The notes below the pieces were generated by a model. It saw nothing but the letters and a program-made list of their open reading frames with translations. It made no database searches and was not told where the DNA came from. The translations under genes and the position numbers were made by a program. From the NCBI GenBank assembly GCA_963744005.1, contig CAVURU010000004.1, positions 868,001 through 932,000 on the forward strand: 64,000 nt of DNA. The letters are read 5' to 3'. Shown in pieces: positions 1 to 7,235 of the stretch (positions are counted from its first letter, which is position 1; every line of letters starts with the position of its first letter). Source of the DNA: Palsa-504 sp963744005. Its GTDB lineage: Bacteria > Actinomycetota > Actinomycetes > Streptosporangiales > Streptosporangiaceae.

Positions 1-1155
1 GCCGGGCAGGGCCGAGCGGTGCGCGCCCTTGGGCGGCGCCGGGCGCCCGGACAGCGCCGCCACCACCGGCATCCGGGTCACCGCACGGGCCAGGCCGGAG
101 GCCACGAACGCGGCCAGCACGGCCAGCACCAGGGCGGGGCCGATCACCGCCCACGGCACCTGGAACGCGCCGATCAGGTGGTGCGCGCTGGCCTCCAGCC
201 GCGGCCGGTAGGCCAGCCAGGCGGCCAGCCCGAGCACGAGTCCGGCGGCCGCGCCGGCCAGCCCGACCAGCAGCCCGTTGACCCGGACCACGAGCCGGAT
301 GTTCCGGTCCGTGGCCCCGAGCGAGCCCAGCATGCCGAGCGAGCGCTGCCGCCGCTGGGCCAGCACGGTGAAGCCGCCCGCCGCGACCAGGCCGATGAGC
401 AGCATGCCCACCGTGGCCAGGCCGAGCACGATGGTCTCGGGATTCAGCGGGTTGCTGCTCGCCGCCGACTGCCGTGACTGCACCGCCGGCCCGAGCGAGC
501 CGGGGTCCGCCCCGGCGGCGGCGTCGAAGAGCACCGTGACCTGCGTCGGCGCCGTGACCTGCCCGGGCGCGACCAGCGCGAACTCATCCAGCAGGCTCTG
601 CGGGTTCTGCGCGATGCCGGTGACCCGCCAGCTCTTCCCGGCGCGGGACCACGTGCCGCCCACCGTGACGCCGAACGTGCGGGCCAGGTCCGGCGTCAGG
701 GCCACCTCGCCCGGGCCGGCCGGATAACGCCCGCTGACCAGCGACAGCATGGGCAGGCCGTAGGGCCCCTGCGGATCCTGGGCCCGCAGGCTGTAGGTCT
801 CGATCGAGCCGGGGAGGACCACCGCCTGGTTCTCGATCACGTCCACCGCGCCGAACCGCTGCCGCAGCGCGTCGATATGCCCGGCCAGCTGCGGGCCCCC
901 GCCGAAGGTGGCCAGATCGGTTGCGGTGCCGAACCCGGCCCCGGCCGGGGGCGGTGTGTCGGCCGCCACCGCCGCGCCCACCACCGTGGCTCCCACCGCC
1001 ACCGTGATCAGGGCCAGCATCAGGAACTGCTGCCGCCATTCCCGGCGGAACATCCGCCAGGCCCAGCGCAGCACGGCCCGGCGGGCAGGCAGGCCCCCGT
1101 TTCGGCCTGCCCGGACCGGCCGCTCGTCCAGCACCGGGGACGGCGCCGTGGTCAT
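1..1155 (-). CDS. FtsX-type ABC transporter permease (partial, cut by left edge)
   Basis: Membrane subunit of a FtsX/MacB-like ABC exporter. From ATG 1155 the protein has a cytoplasmic lead of about 40 residues, a first membrane helix at about residues 43-62, and a large extracytoplasmic domain of roughly 160 residues. A helix near residues 240-260 is followed by the loop RRQRSLGMLGSLGATDRNIR, typical of FtsX-family permeases, and then further helices. The C-terminal part lies outside the window. The start overlaps the stop of the upstream ATPase gene by 4 nt (ATGA), so the two are translationally coupled and form one exporter. The substrate is unknown; such pairs export lipoproteins, peptides or drugs. 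Family assignment is secure, substrate is not. Confidence 0.88.
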   Translation of the reverse strand, partial: MTTAPSPVLDERPVRAGRNGGLPARRAVLRWAWRMFRREWRQQFLMLALITVAVGATVVGAAVAADTPPPAGAGFGTATDLATFGGGPQLAGHIDALRQRFGAVDVIENQAVVLPGSIETYSLRAQDPQGPYGLPMLSLVSGRYPAGPGEVALTPDLARTFGVTVGGTWSRAGKSWRVTGIAQNPQSLLDEFALVAPGQVTAPTQVTVLFDAAAGADPGSLGPAVQSRQSAASSNPLNPETIVLGLATVGMLLIGLVAAGGFTVLAQRRQRSLGMLGSLGATDRNIRLVVRVNGLLVGLAGAAAGLVLGLAAWLAYRPRLEASAHHLIGAFQVPWAVIGPALVLAVLAAFVASGLARAVTRMPVVAALSGRPAPPKGAHRSALPG

Positions 1156-1874
1156 GACGCGGTTTCCGGCGCGAGCAGGGACTCCGGTCCCGGCGGCGGC
1201 GCCGTCTGGTCGACCACCCGGCCGTCCCGCAGGAACACCACCCGGTCCGCCCAGGACGCCAGCTGCGCGTCGTGCGTCACCACCACCACGCCCAGGCCGC
1301 GCTGGCACGCCTCGTGCAGCAGCCGCATCACGGCCTCGGCGTTGACCGAGTCGAGCGCCCCGGACGGCTCGTCGGCCAGCAGCAGCCGGTGCTCGCCGGC
1401 CACCGCCCGCGCGATCGCGACCCGCTGCCGCTCCCCGCCGGACAGCTGGTCGGGAAACCGGGAGGCCCGCTCGCCCAGGCCCAGCCCGTCCAGCGCCCGC
1501 AGGCCGGCCATCCGGGCCTTCCTGGCCGGCGTGCCGTCGAGCTCCAGCGGCAGGGCCACGTTCTCCGCCGCGGTCAGCCCGGGCAGCAGGTTGAAGTCCT
1601 GGAAGACGAAGCCGATAGTGCGGCGCCGGAGCCGGGCCTTGGCCGCCCGGGACATCCCGGACAGCGGCTCGCCCGCCACCAGCACCTCGCCGCTGGTCGC
1701 GTCCTCCAGGCTCCCGGCGATGGTCAGCAGCGTGGACTTGCCCGAGCCGCTCGGCCCCATCACCGCCACCATGCTGCCCGCCGCCACCGCCAGGCTGACG
1801 TGGTCCAGGGCGTTCACCTCGGCTTCCCCCGAGCCGTAGACCTTCGTGACATCCCGCAGTTCCAGTACGGTCAT
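1152..1874 (-). CDS. ABC transporter ATP-binding protein (LolD/MacB type)
   Basis: Cytoplasmic ATPase, 240 residues, that powers the adjoining FtsX-type permease. Visible motifs in order: Walker A GPSGSGKST at about residue 40, Q-loop in VFQDFNLLPG, signature LSGGERQR, Walker B LLLADEPSGALD, and the switch histidine in VVVVTHD. The length and the DEPSGALD sequence fit the LolD/MacB/FtsE subgroup rather than importers. ATG 1874 follows a GAGG-type ribosome site. A PadR repressor gene lies 130 bp upstream on the same strand, the usual arrangement for drug- or stress-inducible exporters of this kind in actinobacteria. Confidence 0.93.
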   Translation of the reverse strand: MTVLELRDVTKVYGSGEAEVNALDHVSLAVAAGSMVAVMGPSGSGKSTLLTIAGSLEDATSGEVLVAGEPLSGMSRAAKARLRRRTIGFVFQDFNLLPGLTAAENVALPLELDGTPARKARMAGLRALDGLGLGERASRFPDQLSGGERQRVAIARAVAGEHRLLLADEPSGALDSVNAEAVMRLLHEACQRGLGVVVVTHDAQLASWADRVVFLRDGRVVDQTAPPPGPESLLAPETAS

Positions 1875-2004
1875 CGCGGGTTCCTCGCTTCCGTTGTCCC
1901 CGTAGATATGGCGGCGAGATATGGCCGCCGCCCCGGCCGTCAGCGCGCCGGCCCGACCCGCCGGCGCAGTCGCGGCAGCGGCCCGGCGGGCGCCGCGGGC
2001 GGGC

Positions 2005-2517
2005 TCAGCGACGCCCGCTTAGCCGGCCGTCGGCGGTGTCCAGCCAGCGGATCACCGCGTCCAGCCGGAAGAGCTCGGCGTCCACGACCAGGGCCAGGCC
2101 CAGGTCGCCGTCGGCCTCGCTCTCCTTGATCCGGGTCCACTGCTGCATGAGCTGCACCAGGTAACGCCGGTGCGCCTGGATGACCTCGCCGATGTCGGTG
2201 CCCGGCACCCGCAGGGCGACCAGGATCTTCATGACCAGCTCATCGCGCGGCGGGGAGGCCAGGTCAGGCGGCGTGCGCAGCCAGCGGGCCAGCTCCTCGG
2301 TGCCCGCCGGGGTGATCTGGTAACCCTTCTGCGGTCCCTCGTCGCCGTCGTCGGACTCGGCCAGCCCGTCCCGCTCCAGCCGCTGCAGCGTCTGGTACAC
2401 CTGGCCGACGTTGAGCGGCCACACCTCGCCCGTCCTGGCCTCGAATTCCTCGCGCAGCTGGAGCCCGTACTTGGGACCCTCGCTGAGCAGCGCGAGCAAG
2501 GCGTGCCGGACGCTCAC
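2005..2517 (-). CDS. PadR family transcriptional regulator
   Basis: DNA-binding repressor of 170 residues. The N-terminal winged helix (residues 1-80, MSVRHALLALLSEGPKYG, then VGQVYQTLQRLERDGLAE) is the diagnostic PadR fold. The C-terminal part (residues 95-160) is helical and matches the dimerisation/effector region of the PadR-s2 type. The gene precedes the ABC exporter in the same direction and probably represses both it and itself. Its promoter region holds an ATACT/AGTAT palindrome of the type bound by PadR proteins. The inducing ligand cannot be read from sequence. Confidence 0.92.
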   Translation of the reverse strand: MSVRHALLALLSEGPKYGLQLREEFEARTGEVWPLNVGQVYQTLQRLERDGLAESDDGDEGPQKGYQITPAGTEELARWLRTPPDLASPPRDELVMKILVALRVPGTDIGEVIQAHRRYLVQLMQQWTRIKESEADGDLGLALVVDAELFRLDAVIRWLDTADGRLSGRR

Positions 2518-2532
2518 CGCGCCCCTGCGATC

Positions 2533-2561
2533 AGTATCATATCCAGCATAATACTGAGTAT
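2533..2561. promoter_or_regulatory. Candidate PadR operator
   Basis: Just upstream of the padR start, AGTAT at 2533-2537 pairs with ATACT at 2551-2555, and ATACT-G-AGTAT at 2551-2561 is itself a perfect palindrome. PadR proteins commonly bind ATGTACT/ATACT-type dyads at their own promoter. The AT-rich patch stands out in this GC-rich region, so autoregulation is a reasonable inference. Confidence 0.55.
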
Positions 2562-2636
2562 AGTCAGGGTCGGCAAGAGCCCGCGGAGAACAAAGCAGGC
2601 TTCATCAGCCGCTGAAGAGCTCAGCCGCCGAAGAGC

Positions 2637-2858
2637 TCAGCCACCGAAAAGCGGGGAGCCTTTCAGGTCGTCGAGCGCGTCCAGCAGGTCGGCCAGCGCG
2701 TACCGGGTGATCAGGGTCCCGCCGTCGGTCACCGGGATCCAGGCCTGCCAGTAGCCGAAGCTGTCATGCCGCGTGATCACGACGCCCGGGTGCCGGGTGC
2801 GGAACCTCCGCAGCCGCCACTGCTGGGCCGGCGGCTCCCCGCCGGGCGCGGTATTCAT
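2637..2858 (-). CDS. Small hypothetical protein, 73 aa
   Basis: Short protein with no recognised family. It is preceded by a strong ribosome site (AGGGGGG directly before ATG 2858) and has even actinobacterial codon use. The sequence suggests a compact soluble alpha/beta domain: an N-terminal basic stretch (WRLRRFRTRHPG), a strand with WQAWIPVTDGG, and an acidic C-terminal helix (ALADLLDALDDLKG). There is no signal peptide or membrane segment. It stands alone between the PadR/ABC unit and the M56 gene. Its stop is followed by two imperfect copies of a 16-nt GCCGCTGAAGAGCTCA-type repeat. Function unknown. Confidence 0.6.
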   Translation of the reverse strand: MNTAPGGEPPAQQWRLRRFRTRHPGVVITRHDSFGYWQAWIPVTDGGTLITRYALADLLDALDDLKGSPLFGG

Positions 2859-2957
2859 CCCCCCTGCCTAGCCGGTCAGCGTGAAGGAATCGTGACGAGG
2901 GCTCGGCCCTGCGCACGAGATTTCCGCGACCGAGATTTCCGGCCGAACGGGCCGTGG

Positions 2958-3902
2958 TTACCGCCCGCCCTGCGCCAGCTCGAGCAGCGCATGCAGGTCC
3001 GCGGCGGCCAGCAGGGCGGCCGCACAGGCGCTCAGCATGACCAGCGCGCAGATGGCCGGCAGCAGGCTCTGCCGCCGCGGCGGCGCGGCCAGCAGGGCCG
3101 CCACGCGCCGCGGGACCGGGCCGGCCCAGGCCAGCGCGAACCGGGCCGGGCCCGGGCCGGCCATGCCCAGGCCCAGGGCGCTCGCGCGCCGCGGGCGGGG
3201 GCCGCTGAGCAGGGCGACCTGGCCGATGGTCCGGGCCACCAGCCTGCGGTCGCGGGTGACCGCGGCCGCGTGCTCGTCGGCCCACCGCTCCACGGTGTAC
3301 TCGACCGCCCGGGCCACCGGGATCAGCAGCGGGTTCGTCGCCGCGGCCAGCCGCGCCGCGGCCACGAACAGGTGATGCCGGCTGGCCAGGTGCGCCTGCT
3401 CGTGGGCAATCAGCGCGGCCCGCCGGCGGTCGTCCAGGCAGCCGAGCAGGCGCTCCGAGACCACGATCCGGCCGGGCAGGCCGGGCAGCGCGTAAGCCTC
3501 GATGTCCGGGCTGGGCAGCACGACGATGCCGTCCTCGGGGTGCAGCCGGGCGGCCCGGCGGTAGGACTCGGCCAGCGCCCGGGCGCGATGGCGCAGCATG
3601 ACCGCGACCGCGACCGCCCCGCCCGCCAGGGCCAGCCCAGCCGCCACTCCCACGAGCTGCGGCACCGGGGCCCCGTGCCGGATGACCTGCGCCGAGTAGT
3701 GACCGGCCCGGGCGAAGAACGGGTCCTGGGCCGCCGCGTAGGCCGCCAGCAGCGCCAGCGCGGCCATGCTGCAGGCGGCCAGGGTCACCGCGGCCACGGT
3801 GAGCAGCCAGGTCGCGTGGCGCGGATGGAGCCGGGCGGCCAGCGGATGGGCGGTGATCCCGGCCAGGGCCGGGATGACCAGCGGCAGGTACAGCAGCCAC
3901 AT
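2958..3902 (-). CDS. M56 family (BlaR1/MecR1-like) membrane metallopeptidase
   Basis: Integral-membrane zinc protease of 314 residues. Helices are visible at the N-terminus (MWLLYLPLVIPALAGI), around residues 33-58, at about 85-103, and near the C-terminus. The cytosolic catalytic loop carries HEQAH (HExxH) and the downstream E/D-rich segment VERWADEHAAA typical of M56. Unlike BlaR1 there is no C-terminal penicillin-binding sensor domain, so the signal sensed is unclear. The start is 4 nt after the blaI stop, so the two form one operon. By analogy with BlaR1/BlaI the protease probably cleaves or triggers loss of the BlaI repressor. Confidence 0.88.
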   Translation of the reverse strand: MWLLYLPLVIPALAGITAHPLAARLHPRHATWLLTVAAVTLAACSMAALALLAAYAAAQDPFFARAGHYSAQVIRHGAPVPQLVGVAAGLALAGGAVAVAVMLRHRARALAESYRRAARLHPEDGIVVLPSPDIEAYALPGLPGRIVVSERLLGCLDDRRRAALIAHEQAHLASRHHLFVAAARLAAATNPLLIPVARAVEYTVERWADEHAAAVTRDRRLVARTIGQVALLSGPRPRRASALGLGMAGPGPARFALAWAGPVPRRVAALLAAPPRRQSLLPAICALVMLSACAAALLAAADLHALLELAQGGR

Positions 3903-3906
3903 GCCG

Positions 3907-4350
3907 CTACCCCGGCTGGCCGTCGCCGGCCGGATCGGTGCCAGCCAGGTCGGTGCCGGCCGGATCGGTGTCGCCGTCCAGCAGCTCGCGGAGCAGCCGG
4001 GCGTCGCGGCCGGACAGCCCCGAGACGAACCGGCTCAGCACCGCGTCGTGATCGCGCTCGCCGCCCAGCACCTGGTTCATCCGGCTGGCCGCCAGGCTGG
4101 CCTCATCGAGCGGCCGGTAGCTGAAGCCGCGCCCGGCCCGCTGCCGGGCCAGCAGGCCCTTGCCGTGCAGCCGCGACACGATCGTCACCACCGTGCTGTA
4201 CGACAGCTCCGGCCGCACGGCCAGCCGCTCGCGCACCCCACCCGGGGTCAGCGGGCCGTCCGCGGCTCGCAGGATGGCCAGGATCTCGGCTTCCAGCGCC
4301 CCGGCCGCGCGCCGTTCCGCGCCGCCTGCCCCGGCCGGCTCCTCCGCCAC
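3907..4350 (-). CDS. BlaI/MecI/CopY family transcriptional repressor
   Basis: Winged-helix repressor, 147 residues from GTG 4350. GTG 4350 was chosen because GAGGTGG lies just upstream and the reading frame before it is not protein-like. The HTH is seen in LTPGGVRERLAVRPELSYSTVVTIVSRL (in two halves), followed by the wing GKGLLARQRAGRGFSYRP, matching BlaI. The C-terminal helix mediates dimerisation. The last 25 residues are a degenerate D-P-A-G-T-D repeat. It is cotranscribed with the M56 protease and lies divergent from uppP. Two perfect operator-like palindromes sit between, so it probably controls both directions. Confidence 0.9.
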   Translation of the reverse strand: MAEEPAGAGGAERRAAGALEAEILAILRAADGPLTPGGVRERLAVRPELSYSTVVTIVSRLHGKGLLARQRAGRGFSYRPLDEASLAASRMNQVLGGERDHDAVLSRFVSGLSGRDARLLRELLDGDTDPAGTDLAGTDPAGDGQPG

Positions 4351-4376
4351 GTGGCCACCTCGCTTTGCCCGATTTG

Positions 4377-4397
4377 CTTCTACAAGTAGTGTAGAAG
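4377..4397. promoter_or_regulatory. BlaI-type operator 1
   Basis: Perfect inverted repeat with 8-nt arms CTTCTACA and TGTAGAAG and a 5-nt spacer, containing the TACA...TGTA core of BlaI/MecI operators. It lies between the blaI start and the uppP start, so one bound dimer could block both promoters. The repeat is read directly; the binding is inferred. Confidence 0.8.
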
Positions 4398-4416
4398 TTC
4401 TACAGTCTCTGTAGAA
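4398..4416. promoter_or_regulatory. BlaI-type operator 2
   Basis: Second perfect palindrome immediately adjoining the first: arms TTCTACAG and CTGTAGAA, 3-nt spacer, same TACA/TGTA core. Tandem operators are usual in bla and mec control regions. The differing spacer suggests one strong and one weaker site. Confidence 0.78.
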
Positions 4417-4467
4417 CGACGTCTTCAGTATGCCATGACTACCCGACCTGCCACGAAAGGCCCGCGC

Positions 4468-5490
4468 ATGACACCGCTGACCTACCCGGAGGCGGCCGTC
4501 GTCGGCCTCATCCAGGGCGTCTCCGAGATGTTCCCCGTCTCCAGCCTGGGCCACAACGTGCTGATCCCGGCCATCATCGGCGGGTCCTGGGCCCGTGACC
4601 TGGACGTGTCCGCCGCCGAGTCGCCCTACCTGGCCTTCGTGGTCGGCCTGCACGTCGCGACGGCCATCGCGCTGCTCATCTACTTCTGGCGGGACTGGGT
4701 GCGCATCATCGGCGGCTTCTTCTCCTCCCTGCGGGACCGTCGGGTGCGGACCGAGGACCAGAAGCTGGCCTGGATGATCATCCTGGCCACCATCCCGGTC
4801 GGCATCGCCGGCCTGCTCTTCGAGCACACCTTCCGGGTCCTCTTCGGCAAGCCCGTGCTGGCCGGCGCGTTCCTGGCCATCAACGGCCTGATCCTCATCG
4901 CCGGGGAGCGGTACCGCAGCCGGGCCTCCCTGGAGGCCGACGCCGCCCTCGCCGCCGAGCCCGAACCCGAACCCGTCCTGGTCCCCGGCGCGGAGCGGGA
5001 ACCGCTCGCGGCGTCCCGCGCCCCGGCCCAGTCCGCCGCCCGGCACGGTGCCGCCTCGCCGCGTGAGCAGGAACAGGCCGACGCCGTCCGGGCCGACCGG
5101 CGGCTGGCCGCGATGACCTACCCGCAGGCCCTCGTGGTGGGCTCGGCGCAGACCCTGGCCCTGCTCGCCGGGATCAGCCGGGACGGGGTCACCATGGTCG
5201 CGGGCATGGCCCGCGGGCTGTCCCGGGAGGACGCCGCCCGGTTCGCCTTCCTGCTCGCCACCCCGGTCATCCTGGCCGCCGGCGCGCTCAAGATTCCCGA
5301 CCTGGTCGGCCCGCTCGGCAGCGGGATCCGCGGCCAGATCATCCTCGGCAGCGTGCTGTCCGGGATCGGCGCGTACCTGTCGGTCCGGTTCCTGCTCCGT
5401 TACCTGCGGACCCGCACCCTCACCCCGTTCGGCGTCTACTGCCTGGTCGCCGGCCTGGCCAGCATGATCTACCTGGGCCTGGTGAAGTGA
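4468..5490 (+). CDS. uppP: Undecaprenyl-diphosphate phosphatase UppP (BacA family)
   Basis: Polytopic membrane enzyme that removes one phosphate from undecaprenyl (decaprenyl) pyrophosphate outside the membrane to regenerate the lipid carrier for cell-wall synthesis; it also underlies bacitracin resistance. The first signature, GLIQGVSEMFPVSSLGH, matches the (E/Q)GxxExxPVSSxGH active loop, and the second, GISRDGVTMVAGMARGL, carries the conserved SR. ATG 4468 is preferred because GAAAGG lies 7 nt upstream; an in-frame ATG at 4435 has no clear ribosome site. At about 340 residues it exceeds the usual 270, owing to a charged, Pro/Ala/Glu-rich insert of about 60 residues between the two halves. 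Overlaps dedA. Confidence 0.93.
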   Translation: MTPLTYPEAAVVGLIQGVSEMFPVSSLGHNVLIPAIIGGSWARDLDVSAAESPYLAFVVGLHVATAIALLIYFWRDWVRIIGGFFSSLRDRRVRTEDQKLAWMIILATIPVGIAGLLFEHTFRVLFGKPVLAGAFLAINGLILIAGERYRSRASLEADAALAAEPEPEPVLVPGAEREPLAASRAPAQSAARHGAASPREQEQADAVRADRRLAAMTYPQALVVGSAQTLALLAGISRDGVTMVAGMARGLSREDAARFAFLLATPVILAAGALKIPDLVGPLGSGIRGQIILGSVLSGIGAYLSVRFLLRYLRTRTLTPFGVYCLVAGLASMIYLGLVK

Positions 5491-6119
5491 TGCAGCACTT
5501 CATCGCCACCTACGGCTACCTGGCCATCTTCGTGCTCATGCTGCTTGAGTCGGCCTGCATCCCGGTCCCGTCCGAGCTGATCATGACCTTCGGCGGCGCC
5601 CTGGCCGCCGGCGCCGTCCCGGGCACCTCGCTCAACCTGGCCGGAGTCATCATCGCCGGGGTGGCCGGCAACGTGGCCGGCAGCTACCTGGCCTGGGCCG
5701 TCGGCCGCTACGGCGGCCAGGCCGCCCTGCGGAAGTGGGGCGCCCGCCTGCACGTACGGGAGCACGACCTGGACCGGGCCAACGCGTGGTTCGCCCGTTA
5801 CGGAGCCCGGGCCGTGCTGATCGGCCGCCTGCTGCCCGTCATCCGCACCTTCATCTCGCTGCCCGCCGGGCTGGCCGGCATGCCCGCCGCCCGGTTCGGT
5901 GTCTACACCACCCTCGGCGTCATCCCCTGGACCGCGGCCCTGGCCTGCGCCGGCTACGCCGTCGGCGCCAACTGGTCTTCGATCGTCGACGGGTTCAAGG
6001 GCCCGACCTACATCATCGCCGCTCTCGTCGTGCTCATCCTGGCCGTTGCCCTGTGGCGTTACCTCCGCTCCCGCCGGTCCGCGCCGCCGGCCACTCCGGC
6101 GGCAGACCGAAAGCACTGA
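5490..6119 (+). CDS. DedA family membrane protein (putative undecaprenyl-phosphate translocase)
   Basis: DedA/SNARE-associated family protein, 209 residues. Characteristic features are ESACIPVPSELIMTFGG (family motif with acidic and proline residues in a re-entrant helix), GNVAGSYLAWAVGRYGG, and RLLPVIRTFISLPAGLAGM (the conserved R and P motif). Members such as B. subtilis UptA return undecaprenyl phosphate across the membrane, which fits its position directly after uppP (TGATG overlap, so translationally coupled). GTG 5487 is an alternative start one codon earlier. The last 86 bp overlap the 3' end of the convergent sigma factor gene. Confidence 0.9.
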   Translation: MQHFIATYGYLAIFVLMLLESACIPVPSELIMTFGGALAAGAVPGTSLNLAGVIIAGVAGNVAGSYLAWAVGRYGGQAALRKWGARLHVREHDLDRANAWFARYGARAVLIGRLLPVIRTFISLPAGLAGMPAARFGVYTTLGVIPWTAALACAGYAVGANWSSIVDGFKGPTYIIAALVVLILAVALWRYLRSRRSAPPATPAADRKH

Positions 6120-7074
6120 ACAGCCCGGGGTCCAGGAAGGACACCACGCCGCGCACGCCCGCCGCGCCCATGGTCAGGACCTGTATCCCGTGCGCGCGGC
6201 GGACGCCGTCGTCGTCGCGGCGGTAGATGGCCATCGCAGGCTGGCCGTTGGCCGCCGTGCGGACCAGGGTGAGCACCCCGGGAGCGGTCAGCACCCGGGC
6301 GGCGAGGAACCGGCCGATGCTCTCCCGCCCGCGGAACCAGACCGGTATCGGCGGCATCTCGAAGGTGGCGTTCTCCTCCAGCAGCCGGACCAGCGCGGTG
6401 ACGTCGGCGTTCTCGACGGCCGCCGCGTACCGGTCCAGGAGGGCCTGATCGGCCCGGCTGGCCGGCTCGCGGAGCTCGTCGGCCTGGATCCTGTTGCGCC
6501 GGAGCTGCTCCCTGGCCCGCTGCAGGGCGCTGTTGACCGCGGTCACGCTGACGCCCAGCAGGCCGGCCGCCTCAGCCGCGCGCCAGCCGAGCACGTCCCG
6601 CAGGATCAGCACTGTGCGCTGCCGGGCCGGCAACTGCTGCAGGGCCGCGACCAGCGCCAGCCGCAGGCCCGAACGGGCCGCCGCGACCGCGGCGGGATCG
6701 GCGTGCTCGGGCCGCAGCAGGGCGTCCGGGAACGGCTCCAGCCAGCGCACCTCGGCCGTCGGCGGGGCGAGCGGGCCCTCCGGGTCCGTGCCGGGTGCCC
6801 CCAGCGCGGCGGGCAGCGGGCGGCGTTGCCGGGTCTGGATGGCCCGCAGGCAGACGTTGGTCGCGATCCGGTACAGCCAGGTCCGCAGCGAGGAGCGTCC
6901 CTCGAAGTCCGCCTGCCCTCGCCAGGCCCGCAGCAGCGTCTCCTGGACCTGGTCCTCGGCGTCGTGCACCGAGCCGAGCATCCGGTAGCAGTAGGCCAGC
7001 AGCTCGGGCCGGAAGCCCTCGATGGCCAGCGTGAACTCCTCGCTGCCCGTCTCGGGCGGGCTGGTCGCCGTCAT
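6034..7074 (-). CDS. ECF sigma factor with SnoaL-like C-terminal domain (SigX5/SigG type)
   Basis: RNA polymerase sigma factor, 346 residues. Region 2 is seen in ELLAYCYRMLGSVHDAEDQV and FEGRSSLRTWLYRIATN. The linker contains VRWLEPFPDALL, diagnostic for the SigX5 (TIGR02960) group. Region 4 is QQLPARQRTVLILRDVLGW followed by the HTH in LLGVSVTAVNSALQRAR. The last 130 residues form a SnoaL/NTF2-like domain that in such sigma factors replaces an anti-sigma protein in regulating activity. ATG 7074 follows GAGGAGGG. It is divergent from an SDR gene, which may be a target. The C-terminal tail runs 86 bp into dedA. Confidence 0.92.
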   Translation of the reverse strand: MTATSPPETGSEEFTLAIEGFRPELLAYCYRMLGSVHDAEDQVQETLLRAWRGQADFEGRSSLRTWLYRIATNVCLRAIQTRQRRPLPAALGAPGTDPEGPLAPPTAEVRWLEPFPDALLRPEHADPAAVAAARSGLRLALVAALQQLPARQRTVLILRDVLGWRAAEAAGLLGVSVTAVNSALQRAREQLRRNRIQADELREPASRADQALLDRYAAAVENADVTALVRLLEENATFEMPPIPVWFRGRESIGRFLAARVLTAPGVLTLVRTAANGQPAMAIYRRDDDGVRRAHGIQVLTMGAAGVRGVVSFLDPGLFSAFGLPPEWPAARTGGSGGNATGQRPG

Positions 7075-7194
7075 CTGGCCCTCCTCCTCGCGTCCCTGTC
7101 CGTACAGATCCTTCCCAGCCGCCGAAATCACCGGTACCGGTGCGGTGAGTTCTGGCCGCGGGCCGGATCGGATCAGGTAGCCGGGCCTGACCGG

Positions 7195-7235
7195 CTGGAA
7201 AGAACACCGCCATGCTGGAAGGAACACTGCCATGA
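7195..7235 (+). promoter_or_regulatory. Duplicated ribosome-site/start leader with 7-codon mini-ORF
   Basis: Two tandem 20-nt copies (7195-7214 and 7215-7234, differing at two positions), each with CTGGAA, a GGAA/AGAA ribosome-site-like segment and an ATG. The first ATG (7212) opens a mini-ORF MLEGTLP whose TGA at 7233-7235 overlaps the SDR start ATG at 7232, the geometry of translational coupling. Confidence 0.5.

Noticed and set aside
4351..5046. Extension of the BlaI protein by about 230 N-terminal residues.
   Set aside because: The extra sequence is antisense to uppP, and GTG 4350 has a good ribosome site and starts the BlaI fold.
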